A DNA stretch of 64,000 nt, taken from NCBI GenBank assembly GCA_003254905.1, contig QANU01006283.1:716971-780970 (forward strand), given 5' to 3'. This DNA comes from Nissolia schottii. Taxonomy: Eukaryota > Streptophyta > Magnoliopsida > Fabales > Fabaceae. Below the pieces are notes generated by a model, which saw only the letters and a program-made list of their open reading frames with translations, had not been told where the DNA came from and made no database searches. Below are positions 36,053 to 49,096 of this stretch, one piece after another. Within the stretch, counting starts at the first letter, position 1, and each line of letters begins with the position of its first letter. The translations under genes and the position numbers were made by a program.

Positions 36053-36850
36053 TCTAGGGTTTTTCAAGTTAAATTTGACGTGCAGATTCATATTATGTTT
36101 TATTAGTGTAAATTGTAACGGTGAGTCCCAGTGTGAAGTGTAATTTACGTGTTTTATTTTATTTCATTACTCTCCTTATAAATTGAGCCCGCTTTCACTC
36201 ACATTCATAAAATGTTAACACACTTAAGGCGTATCCAACTCTAATCTCCACTCCATGATCACTTTTTAAATTCATCTGGCTTGCTTGCATCTGATGTTTT
36301 GATATTACTTTAAAACAAGAGAAAGTGCCTAGTTTAAAAGTGCTAAATTTTCGTTTGATATCTACATCTTCTCAGGTCTGACTCCCTGCTTTTAAGGAAA
36401 TAGTAGAAGAGTGATTTGATGTTATAAACTTCCATCCAATTATATAAGCTGAGACAAATCAATAGATCACATTTCCTACACCCCTGAGAAACCTTTTCTT
36501 TTTTCTTTCTTTTTTTAAAAAATACATATTTTTCATTGTAACTTTATACTAATCACTTGATGGAAGATTTGATTTAATGGAACACTTTACATAGAAAGAA
36601 AAATTCATATCGAAATTTAAAACGTTAGAACTTAATTGAAGTCAAACTCTTTTTTGGATCAAAGTGATGCTTCAATATATTCAAGATAAAATCATCACAG
36701 TATGTTGAGCATACATAACACATTTTAAAGGTTGATACAATTGTATGCCATGATAAAATAACACAAATTATTCTGAAAGTCTTAAGAAAATAACACGAAA
36801 TAAAACATATTGACTCGAACCAAAAATTGTTAATTGCCATACATTTCATA
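36053..36850. other. Intergenic / TPS 3' flank
   Basis: The region downstream (on the minus strand) of the terpene synthase. No gene seen. Confidence 0.4.
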
Positions 36851-38971
36851 TCAACGTGTAAAAGGAATAGGTTGAATAAGTAAAGATAGTATGCGACTCT
36901 TGATTTCAGGATCTTGATTAGTGTGACCATCTCCATGCTGGTAAAAGCATAAAGCCATTCTTCCCAAGTCTAAAACCGTCTCTATGAAATCTCGAGAGAC
37001 AGAAGATTCACGAGCTTCTTTATTAATCTTATTCCATGTTATACACACCATGGATTTTATGTGCTCTCTAGCCTCTTCTTCAGAAGCTCCGGTTTCTTTC
37101 ATGTAACATTCAATCGATTTAGGAATATCGCCGGTCTCCGTCTCGCGCTAAAAGTCATAAAATTAGAAGGAAAAAAAAAAGAAAAAAAAGAAAAAGAAAG
37201 GTGTATGTATACACTGATCAATTAATCCACTATAACATAATTAGAATTTAGTACCATTTAAAATAAATGTTATTAAATTACGAAAAATCTGTTGTTGAAA
37301 TATTTCAGCAATATAGCCTAAATACAGTACTAATAAAAAATATTTTTAACATTTTTTTTGTTGCAATATAATCAACCTTTAATTAGGCGATAATAAGCAG
37401 AAATTAAAGATTCAAATTCCAACTAAATTATGAGCTCCAACAAATTAAGGTGAGTTTGGTAAAGTATGAGAATTGAAATGCGATTGTACCTTAGATGTTC
37501 CAAGGTCATTAACAAGGCGACCAAACAATCCTAAAAGACGAATTATGTTGGGATAATCTTTTAAGGAAGCCAGTTCCTCCTTTCTGAATGCATTTGGAAT
37601 TAAAAAGTAAGCTGGGATGAGAACAATATGTACAGCAATGGAAATCGAAGCATTCTGCAAGTACTGTTCGAGGCTTGGTGTATAACCACTATAGTACCAC
37701 TTTGCCTCAACCACATACGACTTACATAAATCTGTCCACTGGAAAAAGAAAATAGAAGTAATTACAAATTAAAATGCGTCCACATTAGTTCATCTCTCCA
37801 TTTCAATTTAACTGTTAATTGAAATTAGGGACAAAAAATAAATATTTTTGATAATAATATAACAGTATATATAGGCCAAAGGTCCAAAAACAAAACAATT
37901 AAGTCACCATAAATTTTTTTTCCCTTAAACTGATATAAACTTTATTGTTAACAGAATCGATTAATTCATTTTAGAGTATTGTGACTACTAGAACATAAAT
38001 TTTATTATATAAATGAAATTACCTCCACTAATTGTTTGATAGTACAACATTCATCTCTTTATTAAAATTGTATTGAAAAAAAAAATCAATATACGCTTGA
38101 GAAATGAGTTGGACAAATATTTTAATACTCTAGTCAAAATCTGAATAGTTAAATTGAAATAAATAGCGTAATTCTAAGGTATATCTTATCTCAAATGATA
38201 ATGTATTAAGGACGTACCATAAATCTATAATAAATGAAGGTAAGTACTGTTAAAAGAATAGGAAAAGAAAAAATGGAATAAGCTTACCGTTTTTCTAAGG
38301 TGTGGAGCAATGTAAACCCCATTATTCTTTTGGCTTTCGAAAGCCATTTCATTGACTAAGTTATGCAGTGCAAAGAAACCTATTTTCATGTAGTCTGGAA
38401 GATTATCCATTGCATAACTTAGATCCCATCTAGAATCATGAACAAAAATAATAATAACTGTTATTACTTATTGGTGGAAGGTTTAAATAAGACGCAACAA
38501 TTTAACATCATAGAGAATTGCAATAATTAATGCTAACCTGTCAACTGCTTCGGTGAATAATTCTAATTCTTCCAAAGTAGCATATGTATCATACACATCA
38601 TCTATTTTGCCGATCATGTAACTGACCTTTGTCATGGCTCTTCTACAATAGCCAAAATCTGGATTGAAAATCATTCCAGAGCCCCAAAAGAAGCTTTCCA
38701 CCTACCTATCTCTAGCAAAACTCCACTTTTCTGCTAAGCCAGTTCTTTTCCACCATCTTAAAATCAAAGGAAATGATGTTAAATAATCAGAGAAAATAAC
38801 AATGTTTTGTATTACTGAATGAGATGTTTGTGTTACAATGAGAAATTTATACTTACAGACTAGAAACAAAATTAAGACATAATTAATATGAATCAAACTA
38901 ATATTAAATTAAATATTATGAATAAATTAATCTAAGATATTCATTATATATTGATAGTATTTTAGTAGTGA

Positions 38972-39346
38972 TGTTAGTTCAGAAAATAGTTGGATAGTTG
39001 AGAAGGCTTTAGTTGATAGTTGGAAGATAGTAGTTAGTAATGTGATGTTTGGAGCAAAGGAATAGATTGTATTGCTCACAAAAATCATACAAATGACTTG
39101 ATGACATATGCTCCCAAGTTTGCCTATTTATAGGTGCTTGAGGGTGGTTCCAGAATATTCTACATCATTATGTATTTCTCTTACATTCTAGACTTCTCTA
39201 CCTTATTAGATATCTCCATTACATTCTAGATACTTCTACTTCTAAATACATTTACAATTCATTAATCATATATTCTAGATGTTTCTACACTATATGATTA
39301 TGTAGACATTAGTAGAAGATTCTAGAAAATTGCATCAACTTCAACA
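38972..39346. repeat. Solo-LTR-like block in TPS intron 3
   Basis: The 375 bp block starts TGTTAGTTC and ends AACTTCAACA, so both ends carry TG..CA. On the minus strand a TATAAATAGGC box lies at about 39120-39130. No flanking duplication was found, partly because an undetermined base lies at 39349 at the junction with the chloroplast-derived DNA. Confidence 0.45.
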
Positions 39347-39352
39347 CTNGGG

Positions 39353-40362
39353 AAGAATCCGCATGAATTGGATTTTCTAATGAGCAAATCGAGAGAGAAT
39401 TGGATTTGGTTAGACAGTGTGTGGTTAGTAAACAAGGATTGGTTTTTTTTTATCAAGATATGAAATGTATCATCAAATATTCAATATGATTCCACGTCCA
39501 CAAGATCTAATTTCATTCAAATAACATATTCTAACCAATTGAAAGGATCTTCTGATCAATCCAAGGATCATTTCGATTCCATTAGGAATGAGGATTTGGA
39601 ATATCACACATTGGGAATTAAAGTGATTCCCTAAATGTCTTTTTGGATATTTCTCAATGTGCCGACCATGCATGGAACATGAGAAACAAATGATTATTCA
39701 TCTGCTTCCAGAAGAAACCGAATAATTTCTTGGGAATCCTACAAGAGTCAATCGTTCTTTTTTCTCTTACAAATGGTCAAAACTACGTACATCTGAGTTC
39801 GAATCCTACTGAGAAGTCCACTAGAGATCATAAATTGCTGAAGAAAGAACAAGATGTTTCTTTTGTTCTTTTGGGGTGATCGGAAAATAAAGAAATGAAT
39901 AATATATTCAAGATAATTATGTATTTAAAAGATATTGCCTTAATTCATCCTATTTCGTCAGATCTTGGATGGGATGCGGTTCCGAAGGATGAACTGGACG
40001 GTTCTAATAAGATTGCATTCTTGAACAAAAATTCATTTTTTTAGGAACAAACAAGGGGGATACATGTTACACCACAATTTTGAATCAGAAGATATATTTC
40101 AAGAAATGACAGATCTATTCACTCTATCAATAACTGAGCCGAATTTGAAGGGATTTTCCTTTTCTATTGATTCCTTCGGATTGGATAAAAAACAATTATT
40201 GAAGGAGGTATTCAACTCCAGTAATGAATTGAAAAATAAATCTTTATTGGTTCTACCTCCTTTTTTATGAAGAAAATGAATCTTTTTATCGAATGATCAT
40301 AAAAAAATTGTTTGGACCTCTTGCGGGAATGATTCGGAAGATCCAAAACCTAAAATGGTGGT
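39353..40362 (+). pseudogene. ycf2: Nuclear copy of chloroplast ycf2 fragment (NUPT)
   Basis: Plus-strand sequence can be read as pieces of the plastid Ycf2 protein in the correct order: [12 protein letters not shown] at 39355, then [15 protein letters not shown] and [10 protein letters not shown]. The longest open piece (40064-40270) reads [13 protein letters not shown] and K-G-F-S-F-S-I-D-S. It ends near D-P-K-P-K at about 40358. Frame breaks and stops show it is a decayed plastid-DNA insertion. The intact ycf2 gene is some 2,000 codons, so this is a ~1 kb fragment. It sits in intron 3 of the TPS, in antisense orientation to it. Confidence 0.93.
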
Positions 40363-42364
40363 ACTATCAAAATAAATATAAAAGAAGATGAATTACACTA
40401 GTAACTAAGAAAGAAAACTACTCTATAAAGATTAAAGTAATATAACAAGAGAAAATACATTAATAAGTATTATACAATAAATGAAAAGATGAAACACTAC
40501 ATGTCTAAGTTTGAGACAAAGATGATTAGCATGAAGTATATGCAAGTTATAATATAAATGCTAGTTATTAATTTTGTGAGAGTTTAAATAATAGAAGAGC
40601 ATGGATATAATTATTTTAGGTTGGCCTTTAATGTGCATGTGCCTGCGCCCCACTTGCACTTATATTCATAATGTTTATTAGTACTACTTGCCATGATCTC
40701 ACCTTGATGAATGTTTCAGATCTTCGAGGTAAATGCTTTGAACCATATTAAAATCCAATTTGGCAAACCGAAGTAACGAGGGACTCATATTGTGACTTCT
40801 TTCATATAGATTGATGAACCATTTGAGCCTCCCATCTTTGAACCCTCCATGATAATGGAAACTCTAAAGCATGATTGATTAGAAGGGATATGTGGTTACC
40901 ATCGTTCTTGTTCACATATTCTTTGAGAAATTTCGTAGTGAAATCTCTTGCATTGTCTAATATGGTTTCACCTTCCATGGAATGAAACGAGGCTTCGTAG
41001 AGGGATAAAATTCCTTCAACATCATGGTCTATGAAATTTCTCATTTCATCCAGAAAGTAATCAAAAGCATCTACAACAATAAAACAAGTAAGCGTTTTTT
41101 TAGATGAATGTTGATTAGAGGCTTAAATTCAAACAAAGAAAAAAATAAGAACAAGAAGAGCAACCATCAAAGCTAAACAATACTCGACTTATAGTATTGA
41201 GGTTAAGTCTCTTTAATTATAACCTCTAATGGGAAACATTAAACAGTTAAACATTAATTGAATGTGCAGCAATGTCAAACACATATTTCAAGGAGTTCAA
41301 TAGTAATTTTGAAAATTGGTACTAATTAATGAGTTTTAAAATGTAAGAAATTATTCGCTTCCATCATAATTAATTGTCACTTTGAAAAAAAAAATTGTCT
41401 AAAATTGTCTGTCACTCTCAATTTTTTAAGCTAAAATTTATTAATAAATTTTTATTTGTGTCCCTAGCTAATTAAATATTTTTCCTCTTTTCATCATATG
41501 AAATATTTTAATTAAATTAAATAAAGATACTTTAATAAACTTACTTCTTAAATCACTCGTAATTTTAAATTTGTTAATATTCGTACATTCAATCAAAGTA
41601 ATTAACAATAGAAGGACTTACTAATCAAACATTTAATGCTACCACTGGTTAATTAATCTGTACCACACTAATTTCTCAACAATTATATGCCTGAAAAATG
41701 TTCTTGTTGCACTGCATGAACTGCATGTGTAATTAAGATGTATAAAAAGCATTATATGATGAGATTAATTAAAAGTTTGTGATCATATAAGAAAAACCTG
41801 TAGATATATCATATCCATGTTGCCTTAAGAGTCTGAACTCAAGTGCTGTAGCATATAAATCCTTCTTTCTCTTGAATGTCTCCATGTTGTACATATTGTC
41901 CAATATGTTCCTTATGTTATCCTTAAAATGATAAGCCACTCCAAGCCTTTGGAAGACATCAATCAACTCAAGTTGATCAAGATGATTTACCACTTTGCTA
42001 AGCATTATTCTTACTTCCTCCTTTAGCACTTTGCTTTGCTTTATGTACGACTCATTCTGAATTAATTTAATTAATAATTAAGTATCAAGTTAGCAAAAAT
42101 GAACACTTGAAGCTATATATAAGCTTAGGATCGAACTGTTAATAATTGCAGGAGGATGGACAAGTAATTAAATCATACCTTATAATATTCATTATTCAGT
42201 GACTGGATATAATCATTATGCCAAATGGAAGGTTTGAAATTTGCAGATCGACGACGAACTTCACTATGATTAGAAACATTGTTTGAAGGAGCCATGTATT
42301 GGATTACTGGGACTGAAGCAAGTAATTGGGAAAGACATATTAGCTCCAATGGCTGGAAAATCAT

Positions 42365-43300
42365 TAGGGCAGAGAGGCAACTGCCCTCTAAAGATTTTTA
42401 TTTTTATTTTTTTACCATACATATCTTCAATCAATANCTTTCTACTTTTTATTTTTTAAAAAAAGTTGGTGGCTTGACTGAAATTGAAGTAGGATGTTAT
42501 TTTTTGCAATAGTTTAATGATGAATGCTATTTTAGCAAACATGAAGGGTAAATACTATTTACCTTTTTTCGGACTATTTAACAATTATTTATAGTTTAGG
42601 AGAATATTCCAAATGTTCCTTTAAACCTAACATGGATGTTAGATGATGGTTAGTGATTGGGGTGAGATGCTATATTGATTAAAAAATGTGGTAGGATGAT
42701 ATTTTCTGAAACTTTGGGGGGTGGATGTTAATTGGCCCTAAATAAAGAAACAACAAAACATTAACTAACTATAATAGTAATAATAAATGAGCAACTATAA
42801 ACAAAGCAAATGTATCTATTATTTAATTTATGGATGAACACGAAAATCAGTTGACAAATAATTGTTTTAATTTAATTAGAATTTTTGAATTCAAATCTTA
42901 GATATATACTTGCGTTAAATCTTGGAATAGAGAGCTTTGTCATCCAAAATCCAAAGAAAAATACTTATGATCTAGACAAAATAAATAAATAAAAACCATT
43001 ATTTAATTTCAATTAAAAATATGCTATGTTTTTTTTACCTCTAAGGTATTGCAGAGATGGAAAAAAAAATGGTTTGTACCACAACTCTACGCTCGGTTTC
43101 CCTTCTTTGCTTTCGCTCTGACTCTTCTACTTCTTTATGTAACTCACCGTCCCTCTATCTCCCTCTCAAAACACACACGCACGCTCTTTCGTATATTCTT
43201 CCCTTTCTCTATGTTGAAGGCCCTGCTTTTTATAGAAGCACGGGGAGTTCAAGGTTTGACGCCCACTTCTCCCCTAACCAAATTTAGAAGGAAAAAAAAA
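42365..43300. other. TPS upstream flank
   Basis: This would hold the TPS promoter on the minus strand. I could not pick a convincing TATA box. One undetermined base lies at 42437. Frames at 43049-43417 are low-complexity and unassignable. Confidence 0.35.
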
Positions 43301-43305
43301 AGAGT

Positions 43306-43530
43306 CATGCTACACGTACACAAAAAAATATACACCATACGTACACCTTATACTTATATACATAAAGTTTGTGTTTTAATATCTGTAATGTTTGTGCATT
43401 TAATTAAGTATAATTGAGAATATCATTTATAAATTTGTAATGTTTGTGCACTCATGAGAATAAAGTTTGAGCATTATTACTGGTGTATGTATGAGTGTAT
43501 AAAATTGGGTGTACATGTAGCATTTTTGAA
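43306..43530. mobile_element. MITE with ATGCTACACGTACAC termini, copy A
   Basis: The left end is ATGCTACACGTACAC. The right end as reverse complement is ATGCTACATGTACAC (14 of 15). The interior has TTTGTAATGTTTGTGCA words. It is about 220 bp and non-coding. A second copy follows 313 bp downstream. Confidence 0.65.
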
Positions 43531-43618
43531 AAAAAAATGATGTTACACGTAAAACTTTTAAAATAGTGGAGGGGAGGCTCAATCTTAAAGGTTGTAAAAG
43601 CGATGTATGCATAAGAGT

Positions 43619-43845
43619 TCTGCTATACGTACACCAAAAACCATATACCATGCATACATCTCATACTTATATACATAAAATTTGTATTTTAACTCATGTA
43701 ATGTTTGTGCACTTAATTAAGTATAGTTGAGAGTATCATTTACAAGTTTGTAATGTTTATGCACTCGTAAGAATAAAGTTTGTGCATTATTAATGGTGTA
43801 TGTATGGGTGTATGAAATTGGGTATACATGTAGTATTTTTGGTAT
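43619..43845. mobile_element. MITE copy B of the same family
   Basis: This is a direct copy of the 43306-43530 unit: TGCTATACGTACAC at the left, TATACTTATATACATAAA inside, and GGGTATACATGTAGTATTTTT at the right. It is somewhat more diverged at its termini. The ~90 bp between copies also contains a partial ATGTTACACGTAAAA end. Confidence 0.6.
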
Positions 43846-44189
43846 GCATATTTGAATAAGTGGTGTTAGATTAATAATGGAATAGTTGTCATTGTACAAT
43901 TAAAGTAGATATACTTATGATATACACTGATAATGATATATAAATATATATTTTTGAAGAGGTGAACAATTATACAGACAAAAAAATAAAATGAGACTCA
44001 CACCCCATTAACTCGGGAAACGTAAATGTCACAGTCTGTCTCCTACTCTCCAGATTCTAGTCACACATAAAACACGTGCATCCACGCCCCCTCCTAAATA
44101 AACATTACAAAACAAATAACAAACATTATCAAACATAAAAATAAATGTCACACACTCCTGCTCCCTATCTACTCTCTCATAACCAAACA

Positions 44190-44665
44190 TTACAACAAAC
44201 ATTACATCACAAATGAACAAACACTATACCACCCAAAAACGGAAAAAAATTACAACACAAACAAATATTACAACTCTTGTAAATAAGCATTACAACATAC
44301 ATAAATAAACATTACATTACAAATGAACAAACATTATACCACACAAAAATGAAAAATAAACACGCATTACAATACACATAAATAAACATGACACCATATA
44401 TGAACAAACATTACAAAACTCGTAAACAAACATTACAACATACATAAACAAACATTATATCACAAATGAACAAATATTATACCACACAGAAATGAAAAAA
44501 TAAAGAAATATTACAACACTCATAAATAAACATTAAAACATATATGAACAAGCATTATACTACACAGAAACAAAAAAAAAAATCAAATAAATATTAGAAC
44601 ACTCATAAACAAATATCCCAACACAAATAAACAAATATTACACAAAAAAAAAAACATTACAAAAC
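44190..44665. repeat. Degenerate tandem repeat of AACAAACATTACAACA-type units
   Basis: Units of roughly 30-60 bases built from (A)AACAAACATTA and CATAAATAAACATTAC recur at least ten times with drift. No frame is present and the unit is not of constant length, so it is not a CRISPR or coding array. Confidence 0.7.
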
Positions 44666-44893
44666 AAAGAGAACAACTTAAATCATAAAATTGCTTTATC
44701 CCGTCAACTTAAGCTTTTAGAAGATATGGTTCTTAAGATGGTATAAGAGCCGCTATGACTAAAAATAACAAGAATTTGATCCTTCATGAACCCCATTTCA
44801 AAAAAAGAGCAAGAAAAGATAAATGGAGAAGTAAAAGAATGTAATAAAATAAATAAATGAAAGTTGTAAGTGAAAAAATTGAGGAGAGAGAAA

Positions 44894-47800
44894 CACTACA
44901 AGAAAAACGTTAATTACTATCCAATTTTTCCCTAATTACCATCAGAATTTTGGCATTTTGTTAGACTTACCAACGAAAAAAGAGACTGTCGGTATAAGCC
45001 TCGATGGTAACTTATTATCGTCGAAGTGACATAGCCAACGATGATTATCATCGGTTTAAGCCGACGCAAAGGGAGGTCCAAGAACGATTGATACTGAACT
45101 GGTTACCGTAAACTATAACCGACGGTAATGGCATTAATATTTTATTCTATTTACCGTCAGTTAATTTCGACGAAAATTTAATGCTATTTCTACAAAAATC
45201 ATGACGATTTACCATTAGTGATATCTGACAGTAATATATTAATCTTTTATTAAATTTACCGTCAATTATAGCTGATTTGTCCAATGTAATTATTAATATT
45301 ATATTAATATTTTGAAACCATTATCGTTTGTATATTATAGTTGGTAATGTCCGACGGTAAAGATAAATTATTATTTAATTCAATAAATTATATATTAAAT
45401 AAATATTTAATAATATAATTATTTAATTCATTCATTTATTTAATTCTATAAATTATATATGAAATAGATATATAAATATATAATTATTAAATTACGTAAA
45501 TATTAAATTCATTAATATTTTTACTAAATATAATAAATAATTTAATAGTTATGTAAACATAATAATAATACATTTAATATAAAATTAAAAATTTTAATTT
45601 AAAATTTAATTAAATAAATGTACATTTAATCCAATTAATGTTTTAATTAAATATAATAAAGATTTAAATAAAATATACAACCAAATATTTATCTATTTAT
45701 TTTAATACATAAATAAAAAATTATCCTTATAAATAATTAAATACTAAAAATGAATTTGTGCAATAAAAGTTAATAAGAAAATTACAAATAATATTCAAAT
45801 GAAATTGTGTTACAAATTCTCAAATAATTACATATACTATTCTGAAAGTTCAAAATTGTCATCGTAATTTTCAGAACTAAGTTCATCATCGAACTCTTCT
45901 TCTTCTTCACTATCACCGTATACATCAATTTCTTCATCGCTTGCATGTTGTTGGAGGTTAGGAAGTTCGACTATGTCAAGGTCATTATCAAATGTACTGC
46001 TGCCTAATGTGGTAGGCAATGGAGACTCAACAATTATCGTTACAGGGATATGCTCCAACATTTGATATGCTTGATCAAATGTATTGTCTAAAGATTCTAT
46101 GTCATCAAACTCAATTCGACCACTTGGTTTGAATTTCATCACAAATTTCCAACTTGATTGGCTAGCTCTGGATAGTTTGCATAATAAACTTGTTTTGCTC
46201 TTTCAGTAACAATGAACAAATCATACCCCTATACCGCCTTGTAGGATTAATCTCGATGGTCTTGTAATTGGGGTGAGTCCGAGTTCTGTTTGGATCATAC
46301 CAATCACAACAGAAAAATACAACATCATGAGATGAACCATTGTGTACATATTCTAATTCAATAATTTTTTTAAGCACTCCATACCAATCATTGGTTGTTT
46401 CAACAGTATTACAATATTCACCCTTAACCCAAACCCCATTATTGTTTGTCCTTTTTCCAATTGCCCATTCAGATTTGCGGAACTTGTATCCGTTAACAAA
46501 ATAAATGGGTTAACTAATTACTTTGTTCATAGGTTCCCATGATAAACTCATCAAGTGATGGTCGTTGCTACAATGATTTTACACCTATATATATATATTT
46601 TAAAATTAAGTTATATGTATCCAATTACAATAAAGAAAATCGTTCAATTGAAATATATAGTTTAAAGTTAAACACATACATAATTTGCAAACCACGAAGG
46701 AAACATTTGATGGAGGCATTGATCACAAAATTGTTGTTGAAACATCTCGTAAACATGCATCAACATAATCAACATTTTTAAAAATTGTTTATTAATAAAT
46801 TAAACAAGATTACAAGGATCGATCGAACTTACTGGTAATACGGAAGCACTTTTTCAACATTCAGCAGAACAATCAAGTGAGTTGTCACCATTTCTTATGC
46901 ATTCAACCAATAATCATTTGCTTTTCCAGCTACGCATCCAATTTGATTGAAAATTGAAAATGTCGACTGATTAGGCGTTGCACTACCATCATCGTTTCGT
47001 CCTACTGTAGTTCTATTGCAATTGACATTAGCACCAAAGTAGAACGAACAAAAGTAAGAAGTTTCCTTGGTTAAAAATGCCTCGCATATCGACCCCTCAA
47101 CTTGAGCCTTATTTTTTACTATTCTTTTGAACACTCCCATGCACCTTTCAAATAGATACATCCACCTATACTGAAGTGGACCACACATTCAGCCTTCGTA
47201 AGCTAAGTGTACACGAAAATGCTCTATTACATCAAAAAAATGTCGGGGAAACACCCTCTCAAGTGAAAAAAAAAGGAAATGAGAATGTTTTGTTCCATGA
47301 CTAAGAGGTCTTCAACGTCAACAGTCGACGAGTATAAGGTTTTGAAAAACTGGCTCAACTCACTTATCTGTTTCAACACACTCTTTGGTAGTTCTCTGAA
47401 TGCAATTGGAAGCAGACATTGCATAAGAACATGACAATCGTGACTCTTCATGTCAACCAACTTTCCTTGTGCAATATTGACACATCGAGTCAAGTTAGAT
47501 GCATAACGTCAGGCATTTTCAGGTCTTATAACCAATAAAGCACACTTTGAACTTGTCGCTTGTTCAAGGTGTAGCATGCTTTGGACTTCATGAAACAACC
47601 ACCAGAAATGTATTGTAGGTTTAACTTGGGACGTCTACAAAACTGTTTCAAATATAACTTTGCCTTCTCGTTGTCCTTGGTCTGATGATCAGTGTCAATG
47701 ATAGTATGCATTATATTATCGAAAACTTTTTTTTTTCAATATGCATAACATCTAGACAATGACGAACCAAGTTATCTTTCCAATACGCCAATCCCATAAT

Positions 47801-49096
47801 ATACTCTTTTTAGTCCAGTTATGTTCTTCCCCGTAACCTTGAAACCTAACAAAATTTTCAACTTTAGTAATCTTCAGAAGATGTCTAAACCTCCTCAGAA
47901 TCTAAAGGCTAGTTAATCTTTGTAGAAGCTCTTCATTTTCAATTCTGTTCTTCCAAAATTCATACTTACTGTTCGTAAACGTGTGGCTGGGTTCCAAGAA
48001 TACCATGTGACAATTAAACCACGATTATTTTCCTTCGTACGGTAGTCGGAATGCCTTAGTGTCTTCCATACAAATTGGACAAGCTAAAGCTCCCTGTGTC
48101 ATTCATCCAAACAATATTCCGTAAGCAGAAAAATCATTAATAGTCCACATCAAAGATACCCTCAATACAAAATTCTGCTTCATAGACATGTCGTACGTAA
48201 GCACACCTGAATTCCATAGTTGGTTTAGTTCGTCTATCAAAGGCTGAAGAAAAACATCAATCTTTGCTTTAGGGTTGCTAAGGCCAGTGATTACAAAAGA
48301 TAAGAATAGATAAGGGTCTTTCATGTACATTTCAGGTGGTAGATTGTATAGTGTAATGATTACCGACCAATATTTGCTAGGTTTGCTAAATTGATTATTA
48401 GGAGTAAACCCATCAGAATAAAGCTCTAATCTCGCATTTTGAGGTTCTGCCGTGAAGTCGTGGGAAACTTTGTCAAAGTGTTTCCCCGCTTCACCATGAA
48501 AAGGGTGAGTCATGTGACCGTCGTTTCTTCAATTCTCAATATGCCATCTCTTGTGCGGTGCCGGGCTCATTGATTCAAATAACCTCTTAATTCATGGAAT
48601 ATGGAATTAAAGGCAACTAATGCATTCATTTAAAAGGAACATCCTTATATCTCCCGGGACCTACTCTCCTCGGCTTAAACCTATCGGCATCATCATTATA
48701 ATACAACATACAACCCGATCGACAACAGACAATCTTGATAGACCTTAAGCCAAGTTTAGAAAATACTTTCTTAGCTTGATAAAAGTTTTTTGGAATTTTA
48801 TTCCCTGGTGGTGTTGGCTCTTCAATGAAGTCAAGCCAATGATCGAATGATCTCTCACTTTGATTAGTGTCTGACTTCATAGTCAACATCCTAGCTACCA
48901 CAGATAATCTTGAAGGAATAGATCCTTCTCATTGAAACACATCGTTTCATTTAAAGGGTTTAGGGTTTAGAAAAATTGTTTCGGTTAGACCTAAAAATCG
49001 TTATCATCAGTTTTATTTGTTATTTTTTATGATAATACTATCAAATATACATCTGACGGTAATTATCCGACGATAATTAGCAAATTTCTAATAGTG
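44894..49096 (-). mobile_element. CACTA (En/Spm-type) DNA transposon, 4.2 kb
   Basis: The left end is CACTACAAGAAAAACGTTAAT. The right end as reverse complement is CACTATTAGAAATTTGCTAAT, so the termini share the CACTA core and following pattern. Both are flanked by AAA (44891-44893 and 49097-49099), the 3 bp duplication expected for CACTA elements. Subterminal DNA at 44990-45370 repeats CCGACGGTAA/TTACCGTC words, the typical transposase-binding arrays. A minus-strand TNP2-type coding region occupies 45.8-48.9 kb. Confidence 0.85.
45837..48901 (-). pseudogene. TNP2-type CACTA transposase, degenerate
   Basis: In transcript order on the minus strand: an N-terminal part (48626-48901) with H-W-L-D-F-I-E-E-P and G-C-M-L-Y-Y-N-D; the transposase_21 core (48103-48513) with L-Y-N-L-P-P-E-M-Y-M-K and L-I-D-E-L-N-Q-L-W and M-W-T-I-N-D-F-S-A-Y-G; a DUF4218-like segment (46895-47493) with L-P-I-A-F-R-E-L-P; a DUF4216-like piece (46162-46377) with C-D-W-Y-D-P-N-R-T; and an acidic tail (45837-46142). 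Frame breaks, stops and a shortened N-terminus suggest it no longer encodes an active protein, although introns could explain some gaps. Confidence 0.8.

Larger units (their letters stand above)
36851..42364 (-). pseudogene. TPS: Terpene synthase, TPS-b type, seven exons with two inactivating lesions
   Basis: Minus-strand exons: 42179-42364, 41798-42056, 40703-41070, 38538-38756, 38288-38429, 37490-37738 and 36851-37147. Sizes and phases match the canonical seven-exon TPS-b pattern (219 and 249 nt exons 4 and 6). R-R-x8-W lies at residues 38-48 after a short possible transit peptide, I-D-D-V-Y-D (DDxxD) is in exon 4, and N-D-L-G-T-S-K-R-E (NSE/DTE) spans exons 6-7. The family makes mono- or hemiterpenes from GPP/DMAPP, usually in plastids. 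Two lesions: exon 3 has a one-base frameshift near 40821-40826 (after W-E-A-Q), and exon 4 has an in-frame TAG at 38702-38704 directly after A-R-D-R where relatives have Leu-Val-Glu. Intron 3 (1.95 kb) holds an LTR-like piece and ycf2 DNA. Start alternatives are 42364 or the inner Met at 42295. Sequencing errors could mimic either lesion. Confidence 0.88.

Noticed and set aside
40064..40270. Open frame as a nuclear gene
   Set aside because: It is a piece of plastid ycf2 in a longer decayed insertion, with stops on both sides in the ycf2 reading.
44190..44665. CRISPR-like array of repeats
   Set aside because: Units vary in length and sequence, there are no regular spacers, and the host is a plant.
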